This document shows, in pieces, positions 36,901 through 51,900 of a DNA stretch of 64,000 bases. The notes beneath the pieces are model-generated. The model did not search any database and was not told where the DNA came from. It saw nothing but the letters and a program-made list of their open reading frames with translations. Position 1 is the stretch's first letter, and each line of letters starts with the position of its first letter. The stretch is from Liolophura sinensis (Eukaryota; Mollusca; Polyplacophora; Chitonida; Chitonidae). A program made the position numbers and the translations under genes. Where the stretch lies: the NCBI RefSeq assembly GCF_032854445.1, contig NC_088300.1, forward strand, positions 4,342,001-4,406,000. The letters are read 5' to 3'.

Positions 36901-39900
36901 CCATTACAACCAGAACAATGACTCTGCTAATATCTGTTACAGTGTTGTCACCATACAGTCTGTTTACTCGATACAGTTTGCTCACCCATCACAGCCCACT
37001 CCTCACCTGTTCCCCACTCCTCCTCATCCTCCAACACACAGAAGCTATCCTCCAGATACTCAGAGTAATCCTCCTGTGGGATCTGTGAGTACACATCCAT
37101 GACAGGTGGCCTTCTGTCCCGTCTGTACACACCGTCATGGTCCTTCACCCGGGGACTCATCACAGACCTCAGGTACATTGCTGTCTCATCCACATGCTCT
37201 GTAAGGTAATAAGGCACATGGGATAAAGTGAAATTACGTGAATAAATAGTGAAAAAGTGACTTCTTTACAGAGAAAGAATCATTGGTTTGAGAGCCCTAC
37301 AGAGACATGTAACATCAGAAAGCCCTACAGAGACACATTAGACAGCCCTACAGAGACACGTAACATTAGAGAGCCCTACAGAGACATGTAACATTAGACA
37401 GCCCTACAGAGACATGTAACATCAGAAAGCCCTACAGAGACACGTAACATCAGAGAACCCTACAGAGACATGTAACATTAGATAGCCCTACAGAGACATG
37501 TAACATTAGACAGTCCTACAGAGCCATGTAACATTACAGAGCCCTACAGAGGCATGTGACATCAGAACACCCAACAGAGCCATGAAACATTAGAGAGCCC
37601 TACAGACATATGTAACACCAGAGCACCCTACAGAGACATGTAATATTAGAGAGCCCTACAGAGACATGTAACATTAGAGAGCCCTACAGAGACATGTAAC
37701 ATTAGAGCACCCTACAGAGACATGTAACATCAGAGCGCCCTACAGAGACATGTAATAAAGCCTTAGTGTTACAGATCTGATAGGGTCAGTATTAACGTGA
37801 ATGTCTTGGATGCCTCCGTGGCTGAGGGGGTTAGCACACCAGCATGGCACAATCACCCAAGAGCCTCGTCAGCCTCTCACGAATAAGGTCACTGTGAGTT
37901 CAAGTTCAGTTCATGTAGGCTTCCTCTCCGGCCACAAGTGGGAGGATCTGCCAGCAACCTCTGGATGGTCACTCTGCCCAGTTTCCTCCCACCATAATGC
38001 TGGCGGACTGTCGTATAAGTGAAATGTTCTTGAGTACAGCGTAAAACACCAATCAAATAAATAAAATAAACATGAATGTTAATCAGATTAACAAGGATTA
38101 AGGACCTCTTGCATTTCACACAAGATAAACATCAGCAAGTGATGTCGTTTAAAATAGCCTACAACTGTTATCCATGTAATACATATTTATATCATAATGA
38201 AGAAGTTGATGATTCACCACATAAATGTAAAACAAATGCTAATATGTGACGCCTTAACTTCTACATCATTATCACTGAACCCAGCGTAACACATATTCAT
38301 ATTAATAAGTAAACAATGCTGAACATATCTATACAGAACTTGTGGGCTGTTCTTCAAACTGGAGATAAATATAGTGTGTAAACGCTGCTTCGGTGGGATT
38401 TACTTCCGATTACCTGACTGAGCGACTCCTCTAAATTAATATCCCTCCTGTCAAAAAGCACTGGCCATATGATGACAGGGACCTTATTGTCATAAAATAG
38501 GGACTAGGGTACGTACTGATACACACTGATATCAACTTTCATTATTCAGCAGCAACACGGTTTCCTACAAAACCATGTTCACATTTCATACACAAAGCCA
38601 TCCGTATGAATCCCACCTTCAGCCTGTGACGCATGGAAGAGCTGTGATCCATCGTAGATAAAGTCCTGCAGGATGGAGTCCATCTGACTGTTGTCTACTT
38701 CATCATCCGACACATCACTGGCTCCATCCTCTGATAACTCTGCCTCATGGTCAATGAAGGCACAGGCTGCTGCAGACCGCTTCTAGATATACACACATAC
38801 ATACATTTTCTCAGTCTGAGGAATGGGGGATACCTGTTTTACACTGTCATTATCACAGATAAATCTATTTTCGTGTTAGCAAAGAAAACTCACTGCATTT
38901 TTAATAGATGCATTGAAGACTAAAAAAAGTTAAATACAACAAAAGCTTTGATGAGATATTTAATGATGTATTTCCATATATATTTTTCAAATTTTTGTTA
39001 AATTGTTTCAAGTAAAATGTTAAATTCATTATTAGGTTATAAAACAAAGTAGTAAATTTGTAACATTAGTGATATTCTGCATGTTATCTTGCACTTCAGT
39101 CCCTCAGTAAATGAATGGCTCCTGTCAAAACATACATATAAGACATATGGAAAAACTTGACTAACCACCCACAAGACTTTATTGTTGGTAACTTAGAGCT
39201 GCTTGTCCCAGCTAAAAACCTGACGCTAAAAAGGTCATTAAACTTCTCACAAAGCTTTTGAACTGAGTACAATGCAATACAAAATAGCCTACTATGTTCA
39301 TGATCTGTACCTTTTTATACTGCTTGGCAGTAGGAGCTTTCTTTTTAAGGCTATTGAGCATCTTCATGGGTCTGTCTGAAAGAATAACGGTCACATATCA
39401 TCACAAAATTGTGTTTCCATCTTGGTCACAACTTATCATACCAAATGACTGCAATAAAACTTACACGCACGTAGTTTACCTACGCTTTATCTGCAAACAA
39501 GTCTGACTTGATTCTATTCTTGAAATATTTGGCAGATAATTCGAAGACATTAAATTTGCAAAAAACTTCTCTCTGTTCATTATGAATGATGAACACATTA
39601 GATGTGCACCCATGTCCCTATGTCTGACCTGCAAAGTCCCCATCCTCTTCGTCCTTCCCCTCACTGGGTGATAGTCCCAACCGTCGGGACTTTACTACTC
39701 CTCCAAACTTCCTTCTCTTCACCACAACTGGACTATCTTCAGACTCACTTGAGGAAATCAAATTCTACAACAAACCATATCAACGTCACACTGTTAAATT
39801 TACAGAGTCAGATAATCCAGTATTACATCACAAATTTTGGATTTTAACTTGGGGATTAAAATAGGCACTTGACAATTCTTTTTACTCTGAGAAGTGGGGA

Positions 39901-42900
39901 AGAAAACTGATGCACTTTAATAAAATAAAAACATACTTACCTTGTATACTTGTACCTTACCTTGGGATGTGAGTTGTTATTCTGTCGCATTGCTGGTATT
40001 CTCTCACTTGGTCTGGTTGGTGTTCTAAATTCAAATGGTTTTGAAGGTGATAGCTGGGCTTTGTCTGTAAACACAAAAATACAGGAAATCCATTGTACAT
40101 ATGAGTGATTGTTTAAACTGATTTCAGTAGAAATCTTTACCAGTCATGCATGAATAACCACTTAACCAGTGTGTACAGCTTATTCTCCATGGTGACGTGT
40201 CTTCACTATGTGATGTCCTGGACATTATTCCAAGCACAAGTTAGGACTGCTTCAAAATTGGGTAACTGCCGTGTAAATGTACAGGTATATACTTGCAGAA
40301 TTACTTAAATTTTTGGAGGATGAATGACAAAAATCATATCTAAACTGTCTGGATGTCAGAAATACCCCCCTTCATCCACCAATATTTCCAAGAGTAAAAG
40401 CAAAATGAAAATAAAATAATAATCAGACTGTCAAAAGCATGTAGATGTTTAGGAATTGGTGCAACACCTTAGCAGGAGTTGCATGGACAGAATCTGTGTA
40501 CATGAAAATCCAGTATTACATTTAGTACCCGAGCAGCAGAAAGCATGAAAATAATTACCAGCTTGTAAATAGAGCATTCACAAGTTTAGATGATTGGGAT
40601 AATGTAAGCTAAGTTTCATGGAAATACGTTCAGTACTTTAGGAAGAGCAAAATCTGAATACACTGAAAAGTCCTATGGCCATTAAACTTCAGCATGCACA
40701 AGTTAGGATGATATGCAGGACATATGGAAAGTTTCATAACAACACGACCAATAAAATACCCACCAGTGTGTGTGAAGGATACAGCTGGAGAATCAATGAT
40801 GGAGGCTTTCCGCCCGCTCCTTTTCAGGACGCAAAAATCATCGTCATCGTCAGTAATGCTGTTATCCTGCTCTACTGTTTTGGTCTCGGCAACTTCAAAT
40901 ACAATATATATAAATGCAATATCAGTCAACTTCTAAAGCATTAGTTCACCTTGTGCATTTCTAAAAACCCTGCTAGACTGGTCACTGACAGCCTAAGTCA
41001 AAGATGACAGGAGAGTCCTGTTAGTGTTATTAGTCATAGTACAGGTACATGTAACTCTTGACTTAGATTCAGTATCAGAATTAAATCTAGTAAGCCTGCC
41101 ACCTTTAGGGTCATACTCAAATCTGTTTGAGGGCCTCTCACTCCAGGAGGCTCTCACGAATGCAGTCCCTGTGAGTTCAACTCCAGTTAATGCTGGCATA
41201 TGTGGGAACGTCTGCCAGCAACCCATAAATGGTCATGGATTTGCCCTGCTTTCCTCCCACCATAATAATGGATGCTGTTGAATAAGTGAAACATTCTTGA
41301 GTATGGTGCAAAACACCAATAAAATAAACAAAAAAAATACATGCTTAATTGCTGTTTCTGCTAAGGCTGTATTATTCAGGCCTTTTTCAGAATTTTCCAT
41401 TTCCTCCAACATGATTGAAAAATACTGGTGCAAACTCAAAGACTTTTTTTGCATGATCATGGAATGGCTGTACACATAGATTTTGTGTTAAAATTCACTG
41501 CGAAAAAAGTCAAACCAAATGTCTCTCTTTTATCTTACCTCTAGCTGAGAGAAAAGCTGAGGGTGTGAACACAGGACTACCAGGCAGCTCCGGGACCTTC
41601 CTGAATATGGTTGAGGGTGCGCGTGGGTTTCCATGTAACTCTCTGACATTCTTTGACACGCTTGGGGGTGATCCTGGGCTCAGTTTTCTTGAAGAGGGTT
41701 CATATGTAGCACCTGACTTTGAGAACACAACAGATTCTTCAAAAGGGATTGCAAAGACATCATCAAGCTCTGATTGATCAGGATTAGCATCGACATGGCA
41801 GTGAGAAGATGCTGTAATGTCTTCTTTGGCCATGGTTGGAAATTTGCGTTTTCCAAACACCAGACTTTGACTGCACTTGGATGGTTTCTGACAGATGGAC
41901 TGGTCATGGACAGGTGAGGGGGGAACCACATCCACATCATCCCAGCTAAAACCCAGCTCAAAGTCTCCTTTGTCACTGCTGCCCCAGTCAGAAGGTGGTG
42001 ACAACAAGCTTATGCCGGCCTTTGAATCCAAAGTATCATCTGTCCCTGGCTCCTTATTCACCGCTGATTTCCCCAGTGACTCTGGCCTGAAAGCATGGGT
42101 GGGAGCAGGACTATCATGAAGGCAGGCCAGGGCCTGTGTGAATGTAAAATGGGACTCATCCAGGCCAGCAGCAGGAGTTTTACCTGGAGTGGGTTTACAG
42201 GCAGAATCAGGTGACTTTAGGTGTGAACCTTTGGACACAGTCACGGGAGTATTCATTGTAGGAAGAAACAAATCAGATTGATCAAAACAGTTATCAAAGT
42301 CAGGATCATTGGCCTGTTTAATAATCACAGGTTTGACTGGAGTTACAGCAGCACTCTTTGGCTCGGCATACCTTTCAAAAGGTAACGAATAAGGCTTACT
42401 GACAGGTGACTTAGGCCATTCTGACACAGGTAAATCCTCTTCTCCTTCTGCTTCCACATCATCTTCTAAATCGGACACTGTGAAGTCCCATTCTCCATAA
42501 TCTTCACACATCTCTTGCTGATCTACGCACACTGCAGAAGCCTCTGGTTTGGATTCCTTTGTATAAGTTGGATCTCCCTCTAAAATTGGAGAGTGGTCAG
42601 AACATTCCTGGGAATCGCACGCACCTATCTCATCTGGTACTGTCTGAAGTTTGCCATTTTTCAAACCAGTAGTGTCCCAAGGGCTAGGTGGCACATCATG
42701 CAACAAATCACTACTGAGAACAGTTTTCTCATCCACTTGATGAGAAGCTGTTGTAAGTAAATCAACACAGTTTTCTGTTCCATCACTACAGCACTGACTG
42801 AATTCATCTTTAGCACCGCACTTATTCAACACGTGAATATCACCACTGCTGACATCATTTTCCACAAAACAATCTTTCTTGCATGGTATAACTGATTTGC

Positions 42901-45900
42901 TTGGCTGCCATTCATTAATACTGAAACAGTGTCCCTCTGACAATGGTTGATCAAACATGTCATTTAAATTTTCATCATTGTCCATTTTCCCTGAAGAGTT
43001 TTTCTCTAAGTTTTTGTATGGTCCATCAGAAGTATCAAACTCACATCTAAGTAATGCCCGTACTCTACTAGGACTGGCACATGTCCTCACTTTCACGGGA
43101 GTATCAAATAACCTGTGTGAAAGCCGACTTTCTCTAGATGATCTAGTATTACTGTGATTTAGCCCTGCTTCTAACTTTTCTTGTTCCCACTCATCCACAA
43201 GCTGAACTACATCAAGTTCAGGAAAAGATTTGCCACTTCCCATCTTTGAGAAAGCTACTCTTATCTCCTCTATTGGTGGTGGTGAAGGAATACTCACACG
43301 GTATCTCTGCTTAGCCAGATCATCTGGTGTAGCTATAGGTTTATCAGACCTATCGTAGCTTCCGTGTAAAAAGTCCGGGCAGTTAAGCCCTTTATTAAAT
43401 GACATTACGTCTGGGAGGAGCTGAGACAGCCTGCCCATTTCTAAGTCAAATGCCACTTTCTTCTCTTCCTCAGATTTAGTTTGCTGCTTATCAGGTACTA
43501 ATCTTTCTACCTCCATGGCCTCCTCTATCAGTCCACCAGGCATTTCCTCTGTTATAGCACGCAGCCCATCTTCTACTGGAGCAGCAAAATCATCATCATC
43601 ATCATCATCCAGTATAATTTCAACTACTGTTCTACTGGATCCTGATTCTCGTTTCTTCTTCCGTTTACTAAATTTCACCGAAGTAGAATGAACCTTTGCT
43701 GATGGCTTCAGACCATTATTCATGGCACATTTTTCTGTGAAAGTCTCCAGTTTTCCTTCACCAAATTTAAAAGTTGCAGGGGACACAGAAGTTTTTAGAA
43801 TTGAAACAGACTCTCCATCCTTAAACTTGTCCCCATTCATTCCCTCAGGTGATACACCTTTGTTATTTGTGTCCATTTTTGTGTCCAAAGCTTTGGAATG
43901 TGAAAATGATGCCATGAAGGGAGGTAACCCTTCATCACTACTACTTTTTGTCAAATCACACAGAACTGCAAACAGTGCTTCACTCCGTCTCACATGACCT
44001 CGAGATGATTTTGAATCCTTACATTCAAATACACCATTATCTTCAGTATTATTTGCTGAAGAGAATTTCCTGATTCCCACATTTTCTACAGTCTTTTTCT
44101 CTGCACATACAATGTCTTCAGTTTTCAGATAAGCTGCCATTTCCATGCCATAACTGTCATCATCTTCACCGAGAGATTCTGTGAAACACAAAAATAAAAC
44201 TACAGTATACTTATATATAATATAAAATGGAGAGACAGATGGAGCTTTTGATTGTTTGATTACAGTCCAATGCCATGCTCAAGAAGACTGCTGTCAGGTT
44301 GATGGGTACATGAAGCCGGAATGGAGCATCTTTGACAGGGATATAAAACTGAGAGGTCAGCCTCAGCACCACAAAGACTCCCATTAATCTGCATCAGAAA
44401 TTGTGTATAATCATTTTATGATTATATTATGTTTTATCTTTGATGTAATCAACATAACATTATAAGTTACGTTATTTATTTAGATGTATGGTAATAATCT
44501 GCAGTCGCACTGATAAGTGACAACACGACCTGTTAGATTTCTGATTCACTAAACCTAAAGCATCACATGGAGCCTCACTACCACATGGAGCCTCACCACC
44601 ACATGAAGCCTCACCACCACATGGAGCCTCACCATCACATGGAGCCTCACTACCAGAAGAAGCCTCACGCCCACATGGAGCCTCACCACCACATGGAGCC
44701 TCACCACTACATGAAGCCTCACCACCACATGAAGCCTCACCAACACATGGAGCCTCACTACCAGAAGAAGCCTCACGCCGATATAGAGCCTCACCACCAC
44801 ATGGAGCCTCACGACCACATGAAGCCTCACTACTCACGTTGTACGTCAATGAACTCCATCATCTCCACAAGGTGCTCTGTGTCCAGGGAGTGGTCAATTT
44901 TGTGTGTGGTGTGTTTACGGTTCTGCCATGGCATCCACTCAGATAGCCTCAACTGGGGACCTAGGTCCTCGTTGATGTCATCCTCAGGAAGACTCTGAAA
45001 ACAGGAGCATACCTTAAAGAGACACGTAACAAATAAGGTTGACAACACATAATATGGTGATAAAGATGGCACAGATATTTCATTTCTGTACATGAAATGC
45101 CCAAGTAGTGTTCAATCAAATATCACATTTCCCATCTTTTACCAGAGTTTTATGCAAAATTATAAAACTATTAAAGTACATGTGGGTGTATGGGTTTAAT
45201 TCTGTCTGGGACTTGGAATTTTGTACATTTCTCCGCTCTCAAAGTTTTTGGGGCCTTAGCGCCAACATGTTGGTGACGCTCGTAAAAGTTTCAGTTCTAA
45301 CGTCTTCTGCCAATATGTTGTGCACACATGTACATGTATATGTACATCACACGCAGCAAAGTTCATCAGTACCTTGCCAAACGTCAGTAGTTTATGCCAT
45401 ACACTTTGGTTTCCTCCAAAGAAACTACCTGCCATTGAATTTTAAAAGTTAAAGCTAAACACTCCAGTAAAAAAATACTGAAGTACATGCAAGTCTAAAG
45501 TTGAAAGTCTTCTGAGTTAATTTAAATTAATCCTAAAGTTCTCATTACCTGTGGCTGGTTCTTCTTCTTAAAACACCTGAAGTCACTTTCAGGTAACTTG
45601 GGTACCTGGTTATCTGGCAGTTTGAAGTTCTCAGACCAATATTGTAGCTCTGCCTCTGTCAGCAAGCCATCACTCTTATGGGGTTTCTTACCTGGGTACA
45701 GACAAAACAGTAGAACCATACCCATGTGACACAAACTCATCAGTCTGTCACTAATTACATGTATTTCAACAATTAAGGCAATACATACAATCCTAAGTGT
45801 ATCTGTATCACACATGTATATGAAAAAGCAGTTTACATTCACACCTACACGCACATGCATGTACAACACCTGTGCTATCATTTGGAAGCTCTGACAGAAC

Positions 45901-48900
45901 ACCTGTACAGGGACATTTAGTATGTACTTCAACTTGGTTGACAAAGCTTGAGTTATTTTTTTACTACACTGTTATAACGAATTACTTGCTTTTCAAGAAT
46001 AACAAATTTTTATTGGAAATTGAAATCAACAACTTCCTCCTGAAAGGAAGTGATCTATCTGAACATTAGAAATCAAGTTTTTATCTTTAAGTACGTTTAT
46101 ATTATTCAGTGAGCGAAACTTACTGGGCTGATCAAACATCCCTGAATTTTTCTGAGCTTTGTTGGCATCATTGGCTGCTCTTCCTTTGGCTGTACTTTTG
46201 AAGGCCTTCTGTACAGTGATGTGCATCTTATGGCAGCGAGGCTTGAGGTTTTCAGGGATCATGCACGGGCTGTGGGGGTAGAACTGCAGGGACTTGGCAC
46301 CATTCAGTATAGCCTTGTGTATGCTCTTCTTACTGTACTGACTCTGGTTATATATCTACACAGAAGAAAACTCACAAAAGTCACATCAGTCAAACATTAT
46401 TTTGACCCATCGAAAACAGGATAATAGCGCTTGACATATGCATACATGTACATGTAGCTAGCATGCTGAAAACATGACACACAACCAGTCACATTACACT
46501 GACACCAGGCAAACTAGTACCTCTCCCAATCCCATTCCACTCAGTTCTACAAGTGCCAGTCTCGCCTTGTACTGAATTCTTGCTAACTACACATAGATCC
46601 GAGGTAAAATCTGCTCTCACCCCTTCCACTGACCATCAATTGGTTGCAGAGCTCAAACCAACATACCCAATAGAATCGCTCTTACACCACCACAGGACAG
46701 ATTTGTATCAAATCTTCATCACTATTGTGGAGTCCAAATATGGAGCTCCATGCGTGTTGGACACAGAACAGCCATCTGGGACCAGAGGTTTCGCATAAGC
46801 ATTAGCCTATGCGAAGTTTTACAGAAATAATGTTGCACAATTTTACCAAGAATCCAGAAATGATTCACATCACCATATACTGTATTCTGACATACAGGAA
46901 ATTTTTCACATATTACATGTAGTTTCAGGAAATTTTTCACATATTACTTAAAAAAAAAACAAACAAAAAAACAATGATCCCGTATCATTGAGCCAAGTAC
47001 AATATAAAATGGTTACTATTTTGGTCATTGTGGTGAAAATGGAGGTAGCTGACCTGTTCTTCCTTTCCCTCGGTCATCAGCATGACAATACTGCCCTCTC
47101 TCTTCCTCCCTGTCCTCCCCATCCTCTGTACCAGGCGTATTGGGCTCTTACTGGCATCAAAGCAGACAATCAGGTCCACATCACCTATATCCAGGCCCTC
47201 CTCCCCAACACATGTAGACACCAACGTGTTGTAACCACCCTCACGGAACTTCTTCATCACCTGTCAACAAACACATATGTATCATATTGTTAGCATCCAA
47301 TCCAACTGAAACACTTCTAGATCACGCGACAGAGGATAATAATGTATCAGAAGACAGCATTCCAGGATTGGATTAATACAACAAATTAAAATACTGGCAG
47401 TAAGCTGTTGATACAATTCTTCCTGCAATAGCCCACAATTCTTCCTGCAATAGCCCACAATTCTTACTGCAATAGCCCACAATTTTTCTTGCCATAGCAC
47501 AGAATTCTTCCTGTAACAGGGTTCATACAGAAATGGGGTTTTAAATTCTACAATATTCCATGATTTTCCAGGTCATTGTTACTAAAATTCAGGGCCGTTC
47601 AACGGTTAAATTCAAACTGTCAATCAGATGTTTGGTGGGAATGTTAGTGCTAAGTGATGGAAGAAGTTTAGATTGTTGTGCATGGTTTCACTATGATTTT
47701 AACATTTTTTCAGTCATATCATTTTATCTGCTTAGTGTTAACATTCAGATAAATGTATGCACATTTTGTGTGGGAAAGAGAAGTGATCTTAATGAACAAT
47801 ATACTGTTCATATAACTTGTTTAACATTCTTATCACTGAAGTTGAACAGAAGAGAATCGATGGGGATCCATCCTGGGCACAAACAGGAAGAGGGAACAAT
47901 AAGTTACATACATACATACATGCATATATGTATGTATGTATGTATAAGGTCTCTAGAATATCCTCTGCTGTGGCAGGTCTCATGAATATGGAGAAGTATC
48001 TAGCGGTGACAACGCTACCCATCTATTTGTTTTTTGTCTTTATATATTCTCTTTGATCAAAAACACTTTCATGATATTTATGTGGTGTGATATATTGTAA
48101 CACGGTACTGGGCAGTAGGCGTGCTGTATTGATCAGTCTTCGAAGTACAATCCAGTTGGCCCAACTGGCTTCAACCAGTCTGACTTAAATTTATTTATTA
48201 TGGGTATGTGATCAACCGGCTTCAACCGGCTGATATGAATAGACTCGTCACAGAGTTCATACATCAAGGCCGGTCGTCCAATAAGGTATTAATAACCTAA
48301 TCCAGCTAGGTATGGCTTAATTAAAAATCAAGCCGACTTTGGATATGATAGGGATGTCAACAACAACGAACCAATAAAAGAGTGATGAACAGTTCAACAC
48401 TTTATTACATAGCACAACAATGTTGTATACATGAACTGTGGTAAATTTTAAGTTCTCAACTTAGTCGTGTCCACGCTATTATTCCACATTTGTGACCGTA
48501 AGTGTGGTAAGCTACTATAACCAGTCCATTCACATTGTACAGCATACTGTACAGCATTTGTTCACCTGTTCCGGACAATGATAACGCTCTGGTTAAGCAA
48601 TGGCAAGAGGGAGGGAAACCAAATAAGCTGTAGGTAACGGTAACTCTGTTCAGTAGCTTTGTTCCACCCTTTTAAAATTAATAACTGGAAGGTAACCCTA
48701 CCAGTTAATGCTAGTCACTTTTACATCTGTATATCTTGAGTGTTACCAATTAATCATCCCAGTAAAAGAATGGTCCAGTCCTTCCTATTTATTGGCACCA
48801 GAAACTAGGTATTTTGTGCACATCACCTTCATTGGCACAATATATGCCACTACAAATTCGGTAACTAGACTGGCTTGTCATCTGAATGTCCCGCTTTTTA

Positions 48901-51900
48901 TACTGTAAAGAGCGGAAGTGTTACGTTACCAAATGATGCACTACACTCCCTGATTGGGTGAGTAGGGACGAAACAAGGCCTCTCATTGGTTGAGTAATGA
49001 CATCATGATTCTCACTGCAAGATGGTGGACAGTCATTGCAATGTGAAACATTGGCAGGGATGAGTAACAAGCACAGCAGTTATCGATCTTAGCTTCCGAG
49101 TTTGTGGTAAGTTAGTTTTTGGTGTTGTAAAACGACATTTAATGATTCCTTGAGTGTCTCTCATGGGATGGTCACTTCTTTACTCATATATTTCTTCATC
49201 AATCACTTCCAATTTCATTCCAATGTTTCCCTCCCCACACTGGACTCATGAGGCAATGAAACCATCTGGAAACATACATCTGAAGAGCTTTCCTAAAAAC
49301 AGAAAATTTAAATCAATAAATTAAGAATAAATATTAAAAACATATGGTGATACAAATACAAAGCACACATTATATTTAGAATTTTCAGAAAAATAGTGAC
49401 CAGTTTATTTTTACCATAATAACTTTATTAAAAGGTAAGAAAAAATTTCACATTTAAAAAAAAGAGTAAACCTTTTACTAGTGTAACAATTATGTTGGCC
49501 CAAAGAAAAAGTTAGAAATCTGTCAAGATATTGATACTTGAACAATGATAACAAAATATAACTAACAGAAACAGCAGGCCACACGTAAGTACCTGTATCA
49601 GCCGAAGAGTTGTGGGCCAGTGACACAGGATTGATTTCAGACACCACCAAATCTCCACCTCCAATGTTTTGTTGCTAGATGCATACTGGTCACGATGTTG
49701 TCTGTACAAGGTCGATAGTCAGTATTGAGAGTAACAGGTAGTGTGGAACTACAAGCTCAGTTTTCCTTGCTATCATTTCTGATAAACTGAGTCAATGTCT
49801 CAAGCTTCTGTGACTTGGAATGACTTTGCGTTCTGATGCTGATCGAATGAGGGATACAAACCACATGGTGCTGATGATGTGGAAGTATAGTCAGGAGCTA
49901 TCCCCCGTAGCTTACTTTTGGAAACCTTATCCAAGCCTTTGCCGTTACCCGCAACAGTTGTACATTGGCATTCTGATACCACTTCATTAAAAACACGGAA
50001 AAAATTTCGAGTACAGGTATGTGTGAATTTTATATCTTATAACAGCAAACATCAAGGAATTTAGAGCCCTTTGGCTTTTGAACTTGCTACAGCAGACTTG
50101 ACATCAAATTCCCTGATATTCCAGGACAAAACTATTAAAATTTTAAATTCTCTGATATTTCGGTGTCTGGAACACGCAGTTCAGTTTTCCCTAATATTTC
50201 AGATTTTCCCTGATCTGTGTGAATCCTGCTGTAATAACGCACAATTCCTTCCTGTAAAAACGCAGAATTCTGCCTGTAATACCAAACCATTCTTCCTGCA
50301 ATAATGCACCATTCTTCCTGTAACAACACACCTTTCTTCCTGCAAAAATGCACCATTCTTCCTGTAACAACACACCATTCGTCCTGTAATAAGACACCAT
50401 TCTTCCTGCAATAATGCACCATTCTTCCTGTAACAACACACCATTCTTCCTGCAAAAATGCACCATTCTTTCTGTAACAACACACCTTTCTTCCCGTAAT
50501 AACACATCATTCTTCCTGTAACAACACACCATTCTTCCTGTAACAACACACCTTTCTTCCTGTAACAACACACCATTCTTCCCGTAATAACACACCATTC
50601 TTCCTGCAAAAATGCACCATTCTTTCTGTAACAACACACCTTTCTTCCCGTAATAACACACCATTCTTCCTGCAATAATGCACTATTCTTCCCGTAATAA
50701 CACACCTTTCTTCCCGTAATAACACACCATTCTTCCTGCAATAATGCACCATTCTCCCAGACTGCTAAATCATGGTGATTTCATAACAATGAGCACATTG
50801 ATCAAGATGATTTTTTAAAATTATGTAATTGTACTCTGATGAATGATGCAGACATGCTGTTTATGAGATTATCAATAACTGACAATCTTAAAATTATCAT
50901 ATTGGTACATAATAACATACTGTGTTTTGTAAAAACTAGACTACTTACTTTACTTTTTATTTGATCAAATTACTACATAGTGAAAACCAAAATTTTTATC
51001 TCACTTATTTCAGTTTTATATAAAACTGCTCAACAAAGCTTCCTCAAGGTGATTTCTTACCAAATGTGTCTCACATACCTTAAGCTGCTCCTTCTGAGTG
51101 AACCCTTTAGTTGTCTTGCCTGTAGAAGACTGGCCGATAAAACTCATCACCTTAACGAGAGGCCGGTGACGACTAAGCATGTCGGTTATCTCTGTCACAC
51201 TGTCCCGATACTGAGCAAAGATCATGATCCTTGTGCTGGAAGATCCTGAGAGGTGCAGGAGAACATATCATATTGCATAATATCAGTCTGTTAACCAGAA
51301 TGCGGCTCACTGGGAGTGCAGTTGTAAGCCTTTATACTAGGGAATGCCTATCACACTGTACCAAAAGAAGGGGATACAGAGGGGAGGGGGGGGGCTCTCA
51401 TCGCAGCTAAATGAGAGAAACACAATACATGCAGTTCAAACCGATACAAAAAGGGGACCTGCTGGGGATTCATCGATAACTTAAGTTTAACAAAAAAAAC
51501 TTTCTGTTTTGATCTTATAATTGTAAATAATAAACTAGGATAGCATAAAGGACAATTGCAAGATACATTCAGTCCTCATCGACTTCTATAAACCTGATAC
51601 CTGCACTGGCTTTAAGTCTACTGTACTTGTCTTTACTTCATTTCAACAACAACGCTGTATCTTTTTATAGTACATGTCAAAAAAAAAGAATCCACTAGTC
51701 TACAATATGAAAACATAACATTGCTTGTGCCCACTAAACAAAGCTCTCTGCCCATGTGGGATTACACAAGTCAACAAGGCATTCAGAGAATACCAGCAGC
51801 TCGCCTGAATGAGCAGTCTGTAAAACTACACAATGTTCAAGTCATGTTATACATTCAGATATTGACCTCAGATTGTGGTCAGATTTTGCCATTAAATCAA

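Noticed and set aside
50135-50752. Minus-strand frames ([15 protein letters not shown] repeats)
   Set aside because: Frames through the 22-bp array in FANCM intron 8.
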